From positions 1,240,001-1,304,000 of the forward strand of contig NC_015578.1 of NCBI RefSeq assembly GCF_000214375.1: DNA of 64,000 nucleotides, read 5' to 3'. Source of the DNA: Treponema primitia ZAS-2. Its GTDB lineage: Bacteria; Spirochaetota; Spirochaetia; Treponematales; Breznakiellaceae. Numbering within the stretch: the first letter of the stretch is position 1; the number at the start of each line of letters is the position of its first letter. Shown here piece by piece: positions 17,438-26,701 of this stretch. The translations under genes and the position numbers were made by a program. The notes under the pieces are model-generated. The model did no database searches and was not told where the DNA came from. It saw only the letters and a list, made by a program, of their open reading frames with translations.

Positions 17438-18847
17438 CTATTTCTTTTTCTGAGCCCCTGCAGGGGTCGCGGCGGCTTTAAGGTCCACATTGTTCAGGAT
17501 CGCGGAAAGGCGGTCCTTTTCTATCAGATCTATGAGCCGGGCCTCGGTAAAGCGTTTGGCCTCTTCTGTAAAATTGCCCACCGTGACACAGATACCCTTA
17601 CCGGCCTTCACTTCCTTAAGGTGGGAGTGGAAATCCCGCATGATAAGCTCCCCCACTGAGCCCGGGGATCTGATAAAACGGAACATCACGATATCGGACC
17701 ACTTGGGGGTGTCCACCTCCGCCTGGATATCCGCCCATTCGTTTTTATTGACCGAAATATTGGTGATCTTTGTTTTTGCCTTTTGGTAAAAGGTCATTAC
17801 TATCTTACGGCAAAGGGCGACAAAATCCGCCGAAGGGGCCATGAGGAAAATTTGCAAATTCCTGTTGGCGTTCAATTCCTGGTACTTCCCGATCAGCAGA
17901 GGTACATCTTTATAGGAGGCATTCTGGTTTTGGATAGCCTTGAGGTGCCCCAGAGCTTTGCCGATTTCCTGCTTTTTCAGGTAGACCGTGGCAAGCCGGT
18001 ACTTCAATTCCAGCAAAATATCAGGTTTGATGTTTTCATGCTTCAGCCCAATCTCAAAATCCTGGATAGCCTTTTCTTCCTGGTGCTGGTTCATGTTGAT
18101 GGTCCCCGCAAAGAGGCTGGCAGAGGGGCCCAGAACCGGATCGGGCCTGAGATGGCTGAAGATTTTCAAAGCCTGATCCACCTGGTTAGCATCATAGTAA
18201 CATTCCGCCAGGGTATAGAGGGAATCCTTGTCATCCGGGGCTATCTCAATAGCCTTACGTATGAAGTTCATCGCCTCCTTGTACTTTTTTAACTTAAAAA
18301 AAGAATGACCGATATAACGGAGGGTAGCGGGATTTTCCGGGTCTTGGGTGCGGGCCTGCTGGAGAAGCTGGATAGCTTTTTCGTAATTTTTTTTCTGAAA
18401 TTCCAGGTACCCCAGATTAAAATTAACCTCAAAATTACCCTGATTGAGGTTACGGGCCGTGGTGAGCCCCTTGTACGCCTCATCGATCATCCCCAGCTTT
18501 AAGGCAGATACACCGTAGCGGAGATTTGCTTCAAATTCATTGATATCCGGCTTTGCCCCAACCATTTCTACCAGGGCCTGGTAGGTTTTAAAGGCATTAT
18601 CCCAGGCTTCTTCCCGGTAATATAGATCCCCCATGGCACTCAGAGCCTGGACATCCTGGGGGTTTTGCGCCAGCCTTTTGTTGGCGTCCTTAAGGATGGA
18701 CTCCCTGCCCTTGGTTCTTTTCCCCGGTTTGCCCCCTGAGTCATCCACCCCACCTATCTCTTTGGTCCGGGTCATTATGGTTATGGCAACAAAAACCCCG
18801 AGGATAAGTAGAACTACCACGCCAAGAATCGGAAGAAATCCACCCAT
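17438..18847 (-). CDS. Membrane-anchored TPR protein with Mrr-like C-terminal domain
   Basis: From the preferred ATG at 18847 the protein has 469 residues; the frame extends to a TTG at 18904, but the hydrophobic start favours ATG. There is one membrane helix (GGFLPILGVVVLLILGVFVAITI), a basic linker, then roughly seven TPR units (about residues 60-320; for example NFNLGYLEFQKKNYEKAIQLLQQA). The last ~110 residues resemble the Mrr-type restriction-endonuclease-like fold (DIVMFRFIRSPGSVGELIMRDFHSHLKE, GICVTVGNFTEEAKRF, LIDLIEKDRL). The usual catalytic Asp/Glu-x-Lys pattern is not clear, so the domain may be non-catalytic. It lies downstream of nothing obvious and 63 bp before the ankyrin gene. 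Confidence 0.75.
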   Translation of the reverse strand: MGGFLPILGVVVLLILGVFVAITIMTRTKEIGGVDDSGGKPGKRTKGRESILKDANKRLAQNPQDVQALSAMGDLYYREEAWDNAFKTYQALVEMVGAKPDINEFEANLRYGVSALKLGMIDEAYKGLTTARNLNQGNFEVNFNLGYLEFQKKNYEKAIQLLQQARTQDPENPATLRYIGHSFFKLKKYKEAMNFIRKAIEIAPDDKDSLYTLAECYYDANQVDQALKIFSHLRPDPVLGPSASLFAGTINMNQHQEEKAIQDFEIGLKHENIKPDILLELKYRLATVYLKKQEIGKALGHLKAIQNQNASYKDVPLLIGKYQELNANRNLQIFLMAPSADFVALCRKIVMTFYQKAKTKITNISVNKNEWADIQAEVDTPKWSDIVMFRFIRSPGSVGELIMRDFHSHLKEVKAGKGICVTVGNFTEEAKRFTEARLIDLIEKDRLSAILNNVDLKAAATPAGAQKKK

Positions 18848-19062
18848 GACATGATTATCGGTAAAAACCGCACATTTCTCAAGGAGGCCTTCTATATAGA
18901 GCAATTTTTACTTATGATTAGCTGTATTAGCGCCGTTTACTCTCCATCTCCATGGTAAATCTCTCTGATAAATCCTGCGCAGGCTGGCGTCGTAAAAAAA
19001 AACAATTCATTAAAGCAAAATCCCTCCTTATCCCCCTAACCCCCTCTATAAGGAGAATTTTT

Positions 19063-19989
19063 ATGAACAATCAAGAATCCGACACCTTCACCGTAATCCC
19101 CGCTGACAAAAAGCGGGTACAGCTCAAAGCGGAAGACGATCTCCTGGATATCTCCCAGGACCCGATCTTCAAAGCCGTGCTTACCCAGGACACACCCGCC
19201 TCCCGAAACGCCCTCCGCTTCCTCGTTTCCGCCGCCATCGGGCAGCCGGTCACTATCATTTCCGTTTCTACCAACGAACCCCCGGTCAGGGGAATCCGGG
19301 ACCGGCAGCTCCGGTACGACATTTCCGTCAAATTTAACGACGGCAGCCTGGGCGACATCGAAATGACCGTGTACCCTGATGTCTATGAACATTTCAGGCA
19401 GGAATACTACCTCGCCCGGCTTTTTACTACCCAGGATATCAAAGGTACCGAGCTCGGCTATAGGAATTTGAAGCCCACCTGGCAGATATCCCTTCTGGGG
19501 GAAAATATCCATGCTGACAACGCCCTGGTTCACCAGTTCCGGTACTATGACAAGGAAAATAACTTGCCATTCCGGGGGCTGACCTCTATAATAGATATCG
19601 AGCTGCCAAAGGCGGAACAGTTCCTGGAAAAACCGGTCTCAGAGATGGCGCCCATAGAACGCTGGGCGGTATTTTTTCGGTATAGCCAGGACCCGACGCG
19701 GCGGGCTTTGATCAATGAAATACTGGACCAGGAGGAAGGGATACAAATGGCGACGGAAGAACTCTTATTGATAAGCGAGGACGAAAACAGGCGGTTTCAG
19801 CTTGAACATGAGCTTAAGAATTTCCTGGATATAAAGTGCGGGATGGTAGACGCCAGATGGGAAGGGTATAAACAGGCTAAAGAAGAATATGCAGGAATAA
19901 TCCAGGAGAAGGATGCGGCGATCCAGGCGGTGCTTCAGGAGAAGGATCGGGAAATAGCGGAACTCAGGGCAAAGCTCGGTAGGCCGTAA
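19063..19989 (+). CDS. Rpn/PD-(D/E)XK nuclease-family transposase-like protein, copy 1
   Basis: A 308-residue protein starting at ATG 19063 after AAGGAGAA. It belongs to the group annotated as Rpn-family recombination-promoting nuclease or PD-(D/E)XK transposase: DPIFKAVLTQDTPASRNALRFLVSAAIG, then RYDISVKFNDGSLGDIEMTVYP (the Asp and Glu of the nuclease core, though the usual K/Q after EM is T). The C-terminus is a charged helix (IIQEKDAAIQAVLQEKDREIAELRAKL). A close paralogue lies at 41601-42521. Such families multiply in Treponema genomes and can vary by repeat-driven change. Confidence 0.82.
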   Translation: MNNQESDTFTVIPADKKRVQLKAEDDLLDISQDPIFKAVLTQDTPASRNALRFLVSAAIGQPVTIISVSTNEPPVRGIRDRQLRYDISVKFNDGSLGDIEMTVYPDVYEHFRQEYYLARLFTTQDIKGTELGYRNLKPTWQISLLGENIHADNALVHQFRYYDKENNLPFRGLTSIIDIELPKAEQFLEKPVSEMAPIERWAVFFRYSQDPTRRALINEILDQEEGIQMATEELLLISEDENRRFQLEHELKNFLDIKCGMVDARWEGYKQAKEEYAGIIQEKDAAIQAVLQEKDREIAELRAKLGRP

Positions 19990-19997
19990 CTTATTCG

Positions 19998-20018
19998 GCA
20001 AGTTCCTGCGGAACTTGC
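19998..20018. repeat. Hairpin downstream of Rpn gene
   Basis: A perfect 9-bp stem (GCAAGTTCC/GGAACTTGC) around TGC. Its CGGCAAGTTCC arm is shared with the sequence following the palindrome in the lytic transglycosylase gene (24645-24655). Confidence 0.6.
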
Positions 20019-20150
20019 TTCGTGGTGAAATTCTTCTTCTGCTTGTTATGATTCAAGTGTAACCATCAAATTTGACATAAACGACGAAACACCGCGACGG
20101 GGTTTTGGGATATCTTTGCGTCGTGGCGCCGGGCGCTATTTTTCTGCGCC

Positions 20151-20184
20151 AAAAAAAGCCCTCCCTGCGTTGTGCGGGGAGGGC
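20151..20184 (-). terminator. Terminator of the repeat lipoprotein gene
   Basis: GCCCTCCCTGC pairs with GCGGGGAGGGC (one G-T pair), flanked by seven A on the + strand, i.e. a T-run after the stem on the minus strand. It lies about 30 bp beyond the stop of the lipoprotein gene. Confidence 0.85.
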
Positions 20185-20211
20185 CGATTTAACGGTACGT
20201 TTGCGGGGCTG

Positions 20212-22860
20212 TTAGATGCCGGTTGCAACCGTTACTGAGCTAATCTTTAGATCATCATCGCTAGTGGGGCCTGTTATGGTGTTATTGGCGGCGGCGCCGG
20301 TAATCCTGGTTAAGGTACCGGAACCACTTGCTGAAGAGTTTCCTGTTAAGCCAGTGTCAACAGCTATGCCATTGGTGCCATCCCCCAATGCAGTTTTAAG
20401 AGCTGCATTACTAAGCGTACCAGTTGCAGCGCCAGTGCCAAAGTACAGTATGGATGTAGGATCCAGGGTAACGGTGGCTGCGGGGCTTGCCGTTTTGAGC
20501 ACCAGGGAGCCTTTATCAGCAAAGTTAATAGCAGTAACTTCGTTGCTATCACCCTCTACAACATAAAGGTAATCCGAGGCGTCACCTGCCTGGGTTATTG
20601 CTGCGCCGGCTTCTATTGCCGTTAATGTCGCATCGTCTTCATGAGCTTGAATGCCCGTAACGTTGTAAGTATCGGTATAAGATATGGCGATAGCTCCTCC
20701 TGCTGCTCCAACTCCCTGCCATTGGCCGGTAATGGTGGTAGAACCTGCAAGAAGCTTCCCAGTCCCTTTGAGTATTGCACCCTTAGTACCAGTACCCGCC
20801 CCTAACGCTAAAGCGCCGCCGTCATTAATATTGACTAGCGCTGCATTGGTGAGGCTTTTTCCCGGTTGAATAATGAGAGGGCTCTCAAGATTGAGGGTTC
20901 CGTTGATGGTAATGTTCCCATCAGGGGAAGAATAATCCGCCGGAGTCACATTCGTACTTTTAATCGTAAGGCTTTTCCCAGCAGCTATGGTAAGGTTAGT
21001 CCCGGCGCCACCTGCTTTGATATGATCGATGGAAAGGTCTTGAATGCCCAGGAGCTTGCTTATTACAGTGGATTGATGGCCTTCCGTGAAGGTGGCCTCG
21101 AGGGTGCCGTTTCCGCTTGCGGTAAGCCCGCTGGCGGTAAATGTGCCTTCTGGGGCAGTGAAGGTCCCGGCTACGGTGAGTTTCGTAAGCTTTTCAAAGG
21201 TGCTGATGGCGGCAGTGAAGGTCCCGTCTACGGTAAGTTTCGTAAGTTTTTCAAAGGTGCCGGCAGGGGCGGTGAAGGGCTGCTTCACGGTGAGTTCTGT
21301 AAGCTTTTCAAAGGTGCCGGCGGTGGCAGTGAAGGCCCCGTCTACGGTGAGTTTCGTAAGCTTTGCAAAGGTACCACTGGCAGCGTTGAAGGTTCCGTTC
21401 ACGGTGAGGTCTGTAAGGGCCGCAAATACTGCGCCGGTGGTATCAACATCAATGGTGACACCTGCGGGTATTGTCAGGGTCGTTGCCCCAAAGTCTGCGA
21501 CTTCATTATAGGTAACGCTGGAGCCGGTCACGAGTTTTGCCAGGTTGGCCGTGTTAAGGGCAAAGTAGTTATTATTTCCTGCCGTCGCCGCTGTGGCAAG
21601 GTCACCCTTCAGTTTTGCGTTGCCTACAATAGCGAGGGTATCGGTGAGAGTGATAGTGGCGGCGTTTGCTAAGACAAAGGTATTTCCTTCCAGCTCACTC
21701 ACTTTGAAAGCGGGGTTGACGGCGCCTAAGGTAAGTTTATTGGCTGGAACTGCTGCGGCAAAAGACGTAAGGGCAGCGCCATATACGCCGTTAGCAGCAA
21801 CGAAACCGCTTATGCTGTCTACCTGAAGACTGGTTGCATTTGCAATGGATACGTCCTGGTTGTTCCCAATTATGGCGCTAAGTTTTAAGGGGACAGGGGC
21901 GCCGGTGGTGGCAGGACCGGGGATGGTAAGGGTGGTCGCGCCGGTTGCCGCGCTGAAGTCCAGGGTTGCATCGGATACATCGAAATTGCCGGCTAGTGCA
22001 AGAGCTGTGCCGGTGGCGAGTTTAAGCGTGCCCTTTACAACCACGCCCGGGTCAGTAGCACTACCTCCGGTAATCGCAATGCCACTGGGAACGGTAACAA
22101 TCGCGTCTTTGCCTATAATAAGCTTGCCACCGGAAGTAGTGTTGATTGAACTGACAGTATTTGTGCCGATGAGGGTCACCGTTTTTCCTGCGCGGATTTC
22201 AGTGGCTGCAAGCGCGGTACCAGCGTTGGTGATAACCAGGTCATCACCAGTCCCGGGACTATTATCCCAGTAATCGGCTATGTTTGTACTAGTTATTGGT
22301 GTTGTTCCGCCCAGGACTTTTTTGGCACTCCCGGCAAATGAAACGCCGGACGGCGATGTAAACTGGCCTATATCGTATATTATAATGCCCGTGCCGTTGG
22401 AAAATCCGCCTGGCTGAAAAGCTAAAGTGCCGCCTGCGCCTGTGTAGGCATTAAACACGGCGCCTTCTCTTATTTTGAGGTCGCCATAGACGTTAAGGGT
22501 TCCGCCGCTCAGAACCACTGGGTTGCCTATCACCTCAAGGGTGCGGCCTGCCGGTACTTCACCTTCAACGTCTGTCACCGAGCTTGCAAGGTAGACATTG
22601 CCTCCGTAGGTGGTGCCTGCGCGGTATTTTTCACCTTTTGTAATCTCAAATGCCGCTGCAAGGTCCGCTGCTCTTACAATGGGGCCCGTAAGGAATGCCG
22701 GGCCTAAAATGGTATCCCCTTCTGCGCCGGGTTCGCCCGCCGTGCCGCTTATGCCGTTTATACCGCTTGTGCCGTCAGCCGGACTTTCGCAGCTGATGAT
22801 AAAGCATGACAGCGTAAAGACGCTAATCATGACCAGAATAGAAATCTTTTTCAAATTCAT
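20212..22860 (-). CDS. Repeat-rich surface lipoprotein, predicted beta-helix
   Basis: An 882-residue protein with a lipoprotein signal (ILVMISVFTLSCFIISC) and a GGGAG ribosome site. A short Gly-X-Y-like stretch (GINGISGTAGEPGAEG) follows the lipid anchor. The body is Ala/Gly/Thr-rich with alternating strand-like segments (GGTLNVYGDLKI, GKSLTIKSTN) typical of right-handed beta-helix adhesins. Five 19-residue units of the pattern TFEKLTKLTVDGTFTA sit near residues 480-570. It has no recognised catalytic motif. It is probably a cell-surface or outer-membrane protein of spirochete type; adhesion or a structural role is inferred. Confidence 0.75.
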   Translation of the reverse strand: MNLKKISILVMISVFTLSCFIISCESPADGTSGINGISGTAGEPGAEGDTILGPAFLTGPIVRAADLAAAFEITKGEKYRAGTTYGGNVYLASSVTDVEGEVPAGRTLEVIGNPVVLSGGTLNVYGDLKIREGAVFNAYTGAGGTLAFQPGGFSNGTGIIIYDIGQFTSPSGVSFAGSAKKVLGGTTPITSTNIADYWDNSPGTGDDLVITNAGTALAATEIRAGKTVTLIGTNTVSSINTTSGGKLIIGKDAIVTVPSGIAITGGSATDPGVVVKGTLKLATGTALALAGNFDVSDATLDFSAATGATTLTIPGPATTGAPVPLKLSAIIGNNQDVSIANATSLQVDSISGFVAANGVYGAALTSFAAAVPANKLTLGAVNPAFKVSELEGNTFVLANAATITLTDTLAIVGNAKLKGDLATAATAGNNNYFALNTANLAKLVTGSSVTYNEVADFGATTLTIPAGVTIDVDTTGAVFAALTDLTVNGTFNAASGTFAKLTKLTVDGAFTATAGTFEKLTELTVKQPFTAPAGTFEKLTKLTVDGTFTAAISTFEKLTKLTVAGTFTAPEGTFTASGLTASGNGTLEATFTEGHQSTVISKLLGIQDLSIDHIKAGGAGTNLTIAAGKSLTIKSTNVTPADYSSPDGNITINGTLNLESPLIIQPGKSLTNAALVNINDGGALALGAGTGTKGAILKGTGKLLAGSTTITGQWQGVGAAGGAIAISYTDTYNVTGIQAHEDDATLTAIEAGAAITQAGDASDYLYVVEGDSNEVTAINFADKGSLVLKTASPAATVTLDPTSILYFGTGAATGTLSNAALKTALGDGTNGIAVDTGLTGNSSASGSGTLTRITGAAANNTITGPTSDDDLKISSVTVATGI
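21141..21430. repeat. 57-bp tandem repeats in the lipoprotein gene
   Basis: About five imperfect 57-bp units, each encoding 19 residues of the TFxKLTxLTVxGxFTAxxG pattern. Unit number could change by slippage while the frame is kept. Confidence 0.75.
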
Positions 22861-23256
22861 ATATATTCTCCCTTATAACTTGTCTGTTCACACAGACCAT
22901 ATATTTGTCCGCTTAGATGGACATCTTAACCCCGTATAAACGGGAAAAAAGCCTGGAAAATAGTTGAGCGTCAAGGATGTAGAACTTGGAGCCGGAGTTG
23001 GTATTTTTGCGGCATATAGTCATAGGACCATAATAACCATATTTATGTAAAAAAAGAAAGGGGTATATAGGGGGAAAATGGTAAAAAAGTATAGAAAATT
23101 AGTGCGAAAAAAGAGGTATTTGGAAGGGACCCCTACTCCCGGCCATTTTTTGGCTGTTATGGTTGACAAATAGCAATGACCACGACTAAAGTCTATAGAG
23201 GACTCGTTTTCTCTCCAGGCTTGGATCTGAGTGTTGTATAATAAGGAGCAGGGCCG
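22861..23256. other. 396-bp AT-rich intergenic region
   Basis: This is the divergent region between the lipoprotein (minus) and LysM (plus) genes. It holds a small perfect palindrome, GTCTGTTCACACAGAC (22884-22899), in the lipoprotein leader, and TTGACA (23163-23168), which may be the -35 of the LysM gene, with TAAAGT 18 bases on. A TATAAT at 23237 abuts the AAGGAG ribosome site, so it is unlikely to be the -10 box. No ORF is seen. Confidence 0.5.
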
Positions 23257-24312
23257 ATGGCATCAACTATTGGTATAAAAATAGCCAATGGTGAATTTTA
23301 TCCGATTATGGAGGAGAATTCATCTATTAAGAAGCGGCTTGTTCTTACCACTGTTCATGATAAACAGAAAAGTGTGCAGATAGATCTCTATAATAGCTTC
23401 GCGAAAACCATGGCGGATGCCCTCTATATAGGTACCCTAGTGGTGGAGAATATCAAATCCCGGCCCAAGGGGGAGGCCTCCATAGAAATGATCCTGAGTT
23501 CCAATTCAAAGGGGGAAATTTCCGCCGATGCGGTGGATTTGGACGCAAGCTCCGGAGAACACCAGCGTTTGAACGTTTCCCTTACTTCCATGGAAGAAGA
23601 TGATCCCTTTGCGGAAATGCCCGATTTTGATCTGGATTCCCAGGACCATCCGCCCCTGGGGCTCTATGATAAGGATTCGATTATTCATGAAAGGGAGCAA
23701 AAAAAGCGCTTCCCTTGGGGTATATTTGCGGTCATTTGTATCGTTGTACTGGCTGTTTGCGCCTTGTTGTATTTTTTCTTCTTAACCGACACCGGCGCGG
23801 CTGTCCGTACCGGTATTAGCCGGCGTTTTTCGAGTTCTTCCACAGTGATTCCTCCCCGGTCTACCCCGGCTCCGGTGGCACCCTCAAGCCCGGCCCCGGC
23901 GGCTCCGGTGACACAAGCCCCGGTCCCGGCAGCGTCTTCACCCCCGGCGCCGCAAACCCCGGCAGCTCCGGTGACACAAACCCCGGTCCCGGCAAGCCCG
24001 ACACCGCCGGCTTCCCCGGCGGCCCCATCGGTGCCGCTTATCTCCGCATCCCAGCAGCCGGCGCAAAGTCCGGCTCCGGCAGCAGCCCGGCAGACCCGGT
24101 CCGGGCCGCCGGTGGCTTCGTATAAGGTTCCCCAAACCATTCCCAGAGCCGGGGCGCCTTATACTGTACGCTGGGGAGATACACTCTGGGATATTTCGGA
24201 GGCATTTTATCGTAACCCTTGGCTATATCCGCGCATTGCCCGGTTTAATAATATCCGCAACCCGGATTTTATCATTTCTGGAAGAACCATCAGAATCCCC
24301 CCCAGAAATTAG
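23257..24312 (+). CDS. LysM-domain membrane protein with Hsp70-like N-terminus
   Basis: A 351-residue protein. Residues 1-100 resemble the substrate-binding part of Hsp70 (ANGEFYPIMEENSSIKKRLVLTT, SVQIDLYNS). An acidic linker, one membrane helix (about 152-172, FPWGIFAVICIVVLAVCALLYFFFL), a ~110-residue Pro/Ala/Thr-rich spacer, and a C-terminal LysM domain (about 302-350, YTVRWGDTLWDISEAFY) follow. The orientation would place LysM in the periplasm bound to peptidoglycan and the Hsp70-like part in the cytoplasm. It precedes the lytic transglycosylase by 40 bp, pointing to a cell-wall role. Confidence 0.83.
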   Translation: MASTIGIKIANGEFYPIMEENSSIKKRLVLTTVHDKQKSVQIDLYNSFAKTMADALYIGTLVVENIKSRPKGEASIEMILSSNSKGEISADAVDLDASSGEHQRLNVSLTSMEEDDPFAEMPDFDLDSQDHPPLGLYDKDSIIHEREQKKRFPWGIFAVICIVVLAVCALLYFFFLTDTGAAVRTGISRRFSSSSTVIPPRSTPAPVAPSSPAPAAPVTQAPVPAASSPPAPQTPAAPVTQTPVPASPTPPASPAAPSVPLISASQQPAQSPAPAAARQTRSGPPVASYKVPQTIPRAGAPYTVRWGDTLWDISEAFYRNPWLYPRIARFNNIRNPDFIISGRTIRIPPRN

Positions 24313-24352
24313 GGGTAAGCGGCGCGGCACTTCCAAGTCGTTTTCCCGGAGT

Positions 24353-26638
24353 ATGAAACTTTTTGGCCCCGGTGGAGGATTCAGGCTTCTCTTTTCCCTT
24401 CTTTTTTTCTCCCTTCTCAGCCTCGCTTCCTGCGGGGCTCAAACTGTTTTGGGCCTGAGTCGGAATGAGGCGGGCCGGAGATTAAAGGAGGGGGATATTG
24501 ATTTTATCCTGGATAAAGCCCCGTACCGTATGGAGGAGATCGGTCTGATCCACCCCTCCGCCCCCTATTACGCAGGGATGCTGGTGAAAGCCCGGGCCGG
24601 GGAATTGCCCGCGGATGGGGCACTACTTGCAACACCGACTTTAGTCGGCAAGTTCCCCGCGCAAGCTCTGCCTGAGCATGGGACCCAGGCCCTTGCCGAA
24701 GCCCTGTTTGAGGCTGCCTTGGACGGGAAGGGTAAGATACAGCGTGAAGCTGCCCGGGAACTTATGGGGCCATTGTTGGCTAAGGACCCTGGTGCCGCCG
24801 GATCATTCCTGGACCGGCTTGAGCAAAGGCCTCCCTCGGTGCTTCTGGCGCCTGATGTGTTGGTTCTGCGGGGGGCGGCGCTGTATAAACTGGGGCGCTA
24901 TGATGAGGCGGCGGCCCTTTTTGAGGGGCGGGACGGGGATGAGGGCGCTGGCTGGGACAGGGCTTTTGCCCTTTTGTCCGCCCTGGAGGCTAAAAATTGG
25001 GGGGCCGGGGCTAAAGAAGAACTGACGACCTTCTTTTTAAGCCGTGCCCCCGGTGAAGCCCAGCAATGGGCCCAGGGGGAACTGGGGGACCGGCTTCAGG
25101 AACTGCTGGGCCCGGCCCGGGCTGCCGCTGTAAGGGGCCGTTTTGCCCTGGCCGGTTGGGCCTATGGTCAGGGGCTTGGGTATTTCCGGGAAGCTCTGGC
25201 CGGGGAGGAGGACCTGTTCTTCCGTTACCCGGATATGCTGGGGGATTTGGGTCGGGCTTTTCTCTATGGACCAGGGCGGAGCCAGGGGCTGGAACTGCTC
25301 CTGGGGTGGGACCGGAGTTTACGCGAGGCGTCAGCTGGGAAAGACTGGGATATTCGGGGTTTGCGGTACCGCATCCTCTACTATGCAGGCAGGATACAGC
25401 GGCAGTCAGGGCAGTATGCTGATGCTGCGAAGAGCTTTGATTCTGCCCTGGAATTTGCTCCCGACGGGCTTCAGAGGGATGCCTGTATCTGGTACATCCT
25501 CAGCATGGGCTTCCAGGAACAACCCGGGGAAACTGTCGCTTTGCTGCGGAAATACCTGCCCCGCTGGCATTCCCCAGTCTACTTTGAGGATATTATGGAC
25601 CGTCTGGCCCGGTATCTCACGGTAAACCGGCGCTGGGATACCCTGGCGGAGCTGTTTTCCCTGATTCGGGACAGCCGGGACGGGGGAACTGTTGCAAAAT
25701 ACGCCTATATCCTGGGCCGGGCCCTTTCGGAGGGGTTTTTGCCAGCCGCATCGGCGCCTATGAAGGCGGAGGAGCTGTTCCGGATAGCCTTTGAACAGGA
25801 AAAGGGCTCTTTCTATTACCGGGCCCTGGCCGCTTCCCGGCTGGGGAGGACCACGGTTCCTGTCCCCGAAAAGGCCGAGGCGCCGGGGAAGGGTCCGGAT
25901 TTTGGGGAGGATGCGGAATTTATCCTGGGGTTTTTTGAGTATGGCTTGGGGGGACTGGCTTTTTCATACCTGGGCGACACGACAGAGTTTTCCCCGGAGG
26001 AACTGCGGGCCATGGCCGGCGCCTTTGCCGGGGCTGGGCTTTGGGCTGAATCGATACGGGTGGTTTCCGCCTATATGGGCCGGGAGGATTTTGGGGTAAC
26101 CCGGCAGGATTTGGAGCTTTACTACCCGCGGGCTTTCACGGATATGGTGGAGACCCGGGCTAAGGAAACGGAGATTCCCGCGGAACTGCTCTTTGCTCTT
26201 GTCCGCACTGAAAGCGCCTTTGTCCCGGAAATTCGATCCCAGGCCGGGGCGGTGGGGCTTACCCAGCTCATGCCGGCTACTGCCCTGGATATGGCGGGCC
26301 GTATCAGGAGGCAGGGGGGGACCGATTACCTTGAAGAAGGGAAGATCAACCTGGAGGACCCGAAAACCAATATCCACCTGGGGGCGGTGTACCTGGCCTA
26401 TCTTGAGGACCGGATGGAAAGCCCCATGTTTGCCCTGCTGGCCTATAACGGCGGCATGGGTCGGGTGCGGAACTGGCGGCGCTCTGCCCCTGCCTTGCCC
26501 GGGGACCTTTTCCTGGAAACCATCGAATATCCTGAAACCCGGGAATACGGGCGAAAGGTACTGGCGGCAGCGGCGGCGTACGGATATCTGTATTATGGTA
26601 TGACGATGGAAGCGGTTGTTGCCGATATATATAGATAG
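24353..26638 (+). CDS. Soluble lytic murein transglycosylase-like lipoprotein
   Basis: A 761-residue enzyme starting at ATG 24353 after a GGAG. The signal LLFFSLLSLASC ends in a lipobox Cys. A long helical, TPR-like superstructure (about 60-600) precedes the Slt catalytic domain: LVRTESAFVPEIRSQAGAVGLTQLMPATA with catalytic Glu620 and the later LLAYNGGMGRVRNW. It should cleave glycan strands of peptidoglycan, forming anhydromuropeptides. The sequence TPTLVGKFP (near residue 97) is encoded by a palindromic element also seen in ftsK. Confidence 0.9.
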   Translation: MKLFGPGGGFRLLFSLLFFSLLSLASCGAQTVLGLSRNEAGRRLKEGDIDFILDKAPYRMEEIGLIHPSAPYYAGMLVKARAGELPADGALLATPTLVGKFPAQALPEHGTQALAEALFEAALDGKGKIQREAARELMGPLLAKDPGAAGSFLDRLEQRPPSVLLAPDVLVLRGAALYKLGRYDEAAALFEGRDGDEGAGWDRAFALLSALEAKNWGAGAKEELTTFFLSRAPGEAQQWAQGELGDRLQELLGPARAAAVRGRFALAGWAYGQGLGYFREALAGEEDLFFRYPDMLGDLGRAFLYGPGRSQGLELLLGWDRSLREASAGKDWDIRGLRYRILYYAGRIQRQSGQYADAAKSFDSALEFAPDGLQRDACIWYILSMGFQEQPGETVALLRKYLPRWHSPVYFEDIMDRLARYLTVNRRWDTLAELFSLIRDSRDGGTVAKYAYILGRALSEGFLPAASAPMKAEELFRIAFEQEKGSFYYRALAASRLGRTTVPVPEKAEAPGKGPDFGEDAEFILGFFEYGLGGLAFSYLGDTTEFSPEELRAMAGAFAGAGLWAESIRVVSAYMGREDFGVTRQDLELYYPRAFTDMVETRAKETEIPAELLFALVRTESAFVPEIRSQAGAVGLTQLMPATALDMAGRIRRQGGTDYLEEGKINLEDPKTNIHLGAVYLAYLEDRMESPMFALLAYNGGMGRVRNWRRSAPALPGDLFLETIEYPETREYGRKVLAAAAAYGYLYYGMTMEAVVADIYR
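24635..24648. repeat. Palindromic element inside the transglycosylase gene
   Basis: CCGACTTTAGTCGG, flanked by ACTTGC upstream and GCAAGT downstream, which pair as outer arms. It is translated as PTLVG, the same frame as the ftsK copy. Confidence 0.75.
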
Positions 26639-26701
26639 AGGGAATCCCTAAAACCCGGCTGGTTTTTGCCCAAAAATCTGAAATATGGAGGACTTCGGTC
26701 T

